This document shows, in pieces, positions 59,515 to 64,000 of a stretch of 64,000 nucleotides of DNA. Below the pieces are notes generated by a model that was not told the DNA's origin, made no database searches, and saw only the letters and a program-made list of their open reading frames with translations. The position numbers were made by a program, and so were the translations under genes. Numbering within the stretch: position 1 is the stretch's first letter; every line of letters starts with the position of its first letter. The DNA is from Hippasteria phrygiana. Taxonomy: Eukaryota > Echinodermata > Asteroidea > Valvatida > Goniasteridae. Location of the stretch: assembly GCA_037893225.1 (NCBI GenBank), contig JAZGUH010000410.1:372001-436000 (forward strand), written 5' to 3'.

Positions 59515-61499
59515 TCCAGTTCTGTCTGATTTCACAAGAAGACGTCACCTTTTGTTACACATGCAAGGTGTTGTAGGTGGGGTTTAAAATACGTGGACCT
59601 CATTTTTGCATCGTTTCCTTTCATTACATGTACATTCGTGTCAAGTAAAATGTCCTAAACGCATCCTAATATGAAGCAAAACTGCAAGAAGGTTTTGTTT
59701 TCCGATTGGAATGCCCGTGGTTGCTCCATAAAAAAAATTCACGAGCAGCTAAATTCCATTGACGAACTACATCAGGTTACATGTATATCATATGTCAATC
59801 AATTTTGTGCACTTGGGTATTCAAATTAAAATAAACTCTTAATTAAGGCACTACATGTACACGTACATGTACATGTACATGTAGGTACATGTAAATTAAA
59901 TACAAACTGATGATGGAAAGAGGCCACACAATTAAAATCTACTTGTAAATTGTAAACAAGAAGGTGCATATGTACAAAATACCCTTTTTTTGGGGGGGGG
60001 GGGTGGAGGGGCGGGTGTTAATTCAGGCCAGGAATTTCATTCTGAAGGGGCAAGGAAATTTTTTCCTTTGCAAGAGGTCATAGCCTTCATAATTACAGGT
60101 CTATTAATTTAAGACTGACTTAAATTTGTGAGACTTTTTGTGGAAATTTATACATATGTAGTTTGAGATTTACAAACACAGACGGATCATAATGAAAAAA
60201 GAATTTTGTCAGCTAGTAGGAAAAAGACATGGCTTTCTAAGCCCTTTCACAGAGGTGCATGCATCATTTTACACTTTTTTTACCATTATATTCAAATTAT
60301 ACATGTGGGTGTTTCTTTTTATGCGGGTACCAATGAGGAATTCGATGTGATGAATATGAAATGACCATGATTCAACATGAGTGATAATATTTACCAACAT
60401 AAATTTCATTTATTATCATTAATCAATAAACAGTGAAAATATTCATATTTGTTGCAAAATGAAATGTTGAATAAAAATGTACATTTTGACCCAAAAATGT
60501 TATGGAATCTCCTTATTTTTTAGGTACACTGTGTGACATTAAAACTTGCCTCCTTTAAGATACCTTCCCGGTTGAATAAAAGTACACACATCGATTATTT
60601 TTTATTTAAATTATCAGAAGTAAGCCAACTCACAATAGTGAGTGCAATTTCAAACTTTGAGCGTCCTGGTTTAGGATGCAGGTGAAGTTGATTCCCGGTA
60701 GCACATCGTAACTTTTCGTTACTCGGATTGTTACGTTGTGAAAGTTCATTTCATGACGAGAAAAAAAGTAAAAACCGTTCTAAGAGAAAACGAAGTACAT
60801 AAAATTCAACTCCAAACAACTAATAGCAAATACCTGGGACCCCTATTTATCTCAAATCCAAAACATCTGCAAAGATATCGCAGTTTATATGCACCGTAGA
60901 GTATTTTGGTTTCTCACGAAATAGTTACGTTGTGCGAAATGAAGTCCACATAAAAAGTATACGCGAAGCGAGCGCAACGATTCAATGTCCCGGATGAAAG
61001 ATCACGTGATTCATCAGGTGATTATTGCAGCGTGCGAGTTGCAGCCATTTTTTCGCGTTCTAAATTTACGACAAATGTTTTCGACTCTGCCATGTTACGC
61101 TGTTAACATTGTTACGTTGTGTGTGCTAATTTGTAAGTTGTACAAGGTAAAACTGCGAAATCATCCCACTATATACACGAACAATTATAGCCAAAAAATC
61201 CAGTGAATATTGTAGACAATGTTGGCTTTCGAAAGGAACCTTTGGGGTATCTGTCTGGATGAAATGTGTGTGGAAATCGTTCAAGACGAGTCGAGTGTGT
61301 CTCGCCTCTCGCGATACGATGTATCGTGTTTGGACAGGTGTTTTTTCTCGCTGCCTGTATATCTCACTAAAACGTACTGATTATGCATAACATTTTGCAC
61401 TTAGAATTGCAACGTACTTGCAACTTTGTTTCAAGTCATTGTACGTGCCATTTGTAACTCAAATTGATTGCACTTCGTATACAATTTACAAAATAACAA

Positions 61500-61530
61500 T
61501 GTAACGGAGAGACTAGTCTCTCGTGACGTT
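61500..61530. repeat. GTAACGGAGAGACTAGTCTCTCGTGAC hairpin
   Basis: Arms GTAACGGAGAGACTAG / CTAGTCTCTCGTGAC with a tight centre. Related in sequence to the hairpins at 40065 and 62355. Confidence 0.7.
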
Positions 61531-61777
61531 GTGAACCCGTGTTGTTTTTATGGGGTCGCGACCGATGCACGCACAGTTGATGTGGCGATCGCTGCACAAC
61601 TGTGTAATCGTGTAGTTTTGGACACCTCTAGAAGCTAGAACACCTACATTTTTTAAAGTTCTTAAATAGTTTGTACAATTCCAAAATGACTTTTGTGACT
61701 GGAGCAACCCTATTTTCAATTTTATTAATTTCGGAATAAATTTTGGAATGATGCAAACTATGCAAATTAAAAAAATT

Positions 61778-61981
61778 GTGAAAGAGTTACATATCCGGCC
61801 ATCACTTATTTTCCCTTAAAATAACTTAATAACTACCAGAAAGGGTAAACCTGATAAAAAAAAAAGAATGTAGGAGGGAAAACAATTTCAACTTATTCTT
61901 TAAAAATACTTTAACTTTTTCTGTCATGGCCCGCCATTAATAACAGTTAGACTTGATGGCCGGATATGGAACTCTTTCCAC
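61778..61981. mobile_element. MITE, 204 bp, with ATATCCGGCCATCA ends
   Basis: GTGAAAGAGTTACATATCCG and its complement CGGATATGGAACTCTTTCCAC bound the element, with GGCCATCA continuing the match. Confidence 0.78.
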
Positions 61982-62354
61982 AAGGCTGATCTACGTTTAC
62001 CAGTGTGACTGGATCAACCAGGGAAGCTTTTTGTGGATTTTTTTGTTTGAGAACGTGGAATTTTTAATTAATTAATTAAGGCTTATTTTATTTTGGGGGG
62101 GGGGGGGGGTGTGTACATGTCCCTCTCCACATATTTTTTTTTCTTATAGCCTACGTATTAACTTATTTTTTTTAAAGAATCATTCAGTTCAGTGACAGCC
62201 GCCTCTAATGTGCAAATAGCTGCATACATGTACATGTACACAAATGTACATGTCCTTTTCACTGTACCTGTATATGCAAGTGTAGTTGTCTCAGAGGAAC
62301 CATTGTGCTGTATTTTACAACCAACAGGAAGGAGTTGTAAACACTGACGTGGAT

Positions 62355-62400
62355 TATTTCACATGTAACAGAGACACCGGTTTCTCTGTTACACGTGAAA
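62355..62400. repeat. 46-bp palindrome ATTTCACRTGTAACAGAGA
   Basis: Arms of about 19 bases around CACCGG. Half of it (TTTCTCCGTTACACGTGAAAT) recurs at 62738-62760. Confidence 0.85.
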
Positions 62401-63794
62401 TCATCTATACAGGCTCCTCTGAGTACATTTCAGTACTTCCAAATGTCCTAGTGAAAGATACACAATCTTAACTACTTTCATACATCAAATATTTCACATA
62501 TTTATTATTTCACTCGCTTGGTTCTTGAAAAATCCAAATTTTGTGTAGCGCACACCTCAACTGCTTGATTTTATAAATGAATTGAAAACTGAAGGTTCAG
62601 TTTTTTTTAACCTGAAACTAAATTTATAATGAACTTGTTATGTTAAGAAATTGTGGTAACTGACCCACCAAAAGATGACAACAGTTGAAAAAATAAACCA
62701 TCATACAATTGGTAAAATGCACTATAGTTTTAAAAGTGGTTTCTCCGTTACACGTGAAATACTTTGCCACATAACTGTAGTCAATGAGGTGCCACAGCGG
62801 AGGAAGTCACTCAAATGAAAAAATGCTTTGATTTATTGAATGTGTTCATTATCAATTACCTGTCAATACATTTTGGTTGACTCTTGACCTTTTTGAAATT
62901 TTGACCCTTATGTCACACATTTGGACCCCATATTAAAAGATCTACCCATGTACACATACAAATAGAGGTGTTATGTACAAGTACAGTGCAATAGTGCAAA
63001 CAATACAAACTGATATCAAGCTTAAATCCAAAGTGCCCCATCACATGACCTTTGATACAGGTATGGCAAAACTGAGCCTCGTTTGGTTGTCTCAATGCCT
63101 TCTGTATGGACACCCAAGTTTATAATTATTGGCCATGTACATGTATACATGGAGGTAGGAAACATGTACACGTGTACATGTACGTGCACGTGCAGTCTGA
63201 CAATGTATGTAGTTTTATTTGAGATTTCCCTTTTTCTTTTTTTTTACTTACACTACAGCAGATTTTGACACCTTGTTCCCAAGTCCATGTAGAATGTTCT
63301 TGTAGTTGTTTGTTTGTTTATTTGTTTGGGTGTTTTTTTTAACGCATCCAGGTCACATCTGGAGTACAGTGATGAGTGGGAGTACTCCTTTCTCTGTATT
63401 GTACACTTTTGTAGGACAGCAGTACAACCCATCGTACTCAAACATGTCAAAGGGTCATTTTAACCCATATGCAGTGTAGCTGCATTGTACACCATACAAT
63501 CGTGACCTACACTATACAATGTACATGTAGGTGTACATGTATGTGGTCCTGTAATAATTGACCATGCCCCCATGTTTGTGTGGGCTTCAAAATGCCATAC
63601 AAATGTACATGTACATAAAAAAGGAAATAGTGCTTCTGTGCTAGAAATATGCTGGATCCAACAAGGTACAACAGAAACTAAGAGCTGTTGGATCTTGTAA
63701 TAAAATCACATGCCACATTCAGAAGTTGTGTACCAACAATTTCATCCTTATCATGGCTTCATCTTTGATGTCGTTTCTATTTCTTGCCATTCAG

Positions 63795-63824
63795 AAGCTG
63801 TAACTGAAATTCCTAATAGTAATG
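63795..63824 (+). CDS. Gene C micro-exon (30 nt)
   Basis: TTTCTTGCCATTCAG|…AATG|GTAAGA. Phase 1 on both sides, encoding E-A-V-T-E-I-P-N-S-N when joined in phase. Strong acceptor. Same exon style as 57621, so probably the same gene, which then continues beyond the window. Confidence 0.42.
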
Positions 63825-63928
63825 GTAAGACTGAAAACTTAGTTTTGGTGTGTGTATCCCAGTTTTCAGCAAGTACAGTTTCCGTTTGTTTTTATCTGTT
63901 TCCAAAGTGAACAAAGAAACTACATGTA

Positions 63929-64000
63929 GCAGGAGCGGGATTCGAACCTGCGACCTCCGGGTTACCGCACCGGCGCTCTACCAACTGAGCTATCTTGCCC
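63929..64000 (-). mobile_element. tRNA-derived SINE head, cut by window end
   Basis: Reverse strand: A box TAGCTCAGTTGGTAGAGC and B box GGTTCGAATCC, same family as 41519-41590. The 5' GGGCAAG cannot pair with the 3' TCCTGC, so it is not a functional tRNA. Confidence 0.75.

Larger units (their letters stand above)
59081..63790. other. Gene C intron or intergenic, repeat-bearing
   Basis: No exon supported. Contains the GTTACGTTGTG-rich stretch 60690-61530 and elements at 61778 and 62355. Confidence 0.4.

Noticed and set aside
63929..64000. Possible functional tRNA gene
   Set aside because: A and B boxes are good but the acceptor ends do not pair and the anticodon loop is abnormal; the copy at 41519 fails likewise, so both are SINE heads.
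1..64000. Prokaryotic operons, CRISPR arrays, phage or viral genes
   Set aside because: No Shine-Dalgarno-led gene strings, spaced direct repeats or recognisable viral proteins; all repeats resolve as minisatellites or transposons.

Overview
This is a 64 kb window of AT-rich eukaryotic, intron-dominated DNA. GT/AG splice junctions, tiny exons in kilobase introns, tRNA-derived SINE heads, many palindromic non-autonomous DNA transposons and very frequent TACATGTA-type palindromes suggest an invertebrate animal. A deuterostome such as an echinoderm, hemichordate or amphioxus is my guess; no species marker is present. No bacterial gene, rRNA, intact tRNA or CRISPR array was seen. Every gene model below was read by eye from splice sites, open frames and intron phase, without a search.

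Gene A (+, about 1.0-9.6 kb) is a phase-consistent chain of five short exons (1022-1073, 5253-5307, 6852-7123, 7680-7780, 9454-9567). It encodes a small protein with a C-x2-C-x19-C-x2-C zinc-ribbon-like motif and a basic C-terminus. The last three exons are the best supported. Scattered exon-like islands follow: 13.2-13.4, 14.05-14.34 (-), 18.0-18.25, 20.7-21.1, 22.95-23.1 (-), 26.7 and 28.5-28.9 kb (-).

Gene B (+, possibly from 23.2 or 27.8 kb, certainly 38.6-47.5 kb) encodes a single-pass membrane protein. Its ectodomain exons lead to one transmembrane helix (45521-45644) and a 252-residue Ser/His/Arg-rich tail with repeated Cys-Thr-Cys motifs (45999-46755). A further exon at 47422-47521 is in phase with both the membrane exon and a cryptic donor overlapping the first stop codon, so alternative C-termini are possible.

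Gene C (+, from 53.3 kb and running out of the window) starts with a signal-peptide exon. Downstream are two micro-exons of 24 and 30 nt, both bounded by phase-1 introns and Ala/Thr/Asn/Ser-rich, 4-6 kb apart. This is the layout of a secreted or mucin-like protein.

The rest is repeat-rich intron or intergenic DNA. I can delimit about 25 short transposable elements by terminal inverted repeats and, for several, target-site duplications: six TTAA-flanked piggyBac-like MITEs, hAT-like elements with 5- or 8-bp duplications, and several unnamed families, some nested. There are also minisatellites (including one array present twice in opposite orientation), homopolymer G/C runs up to 31 bases, and three tRNA-related SINE heads.
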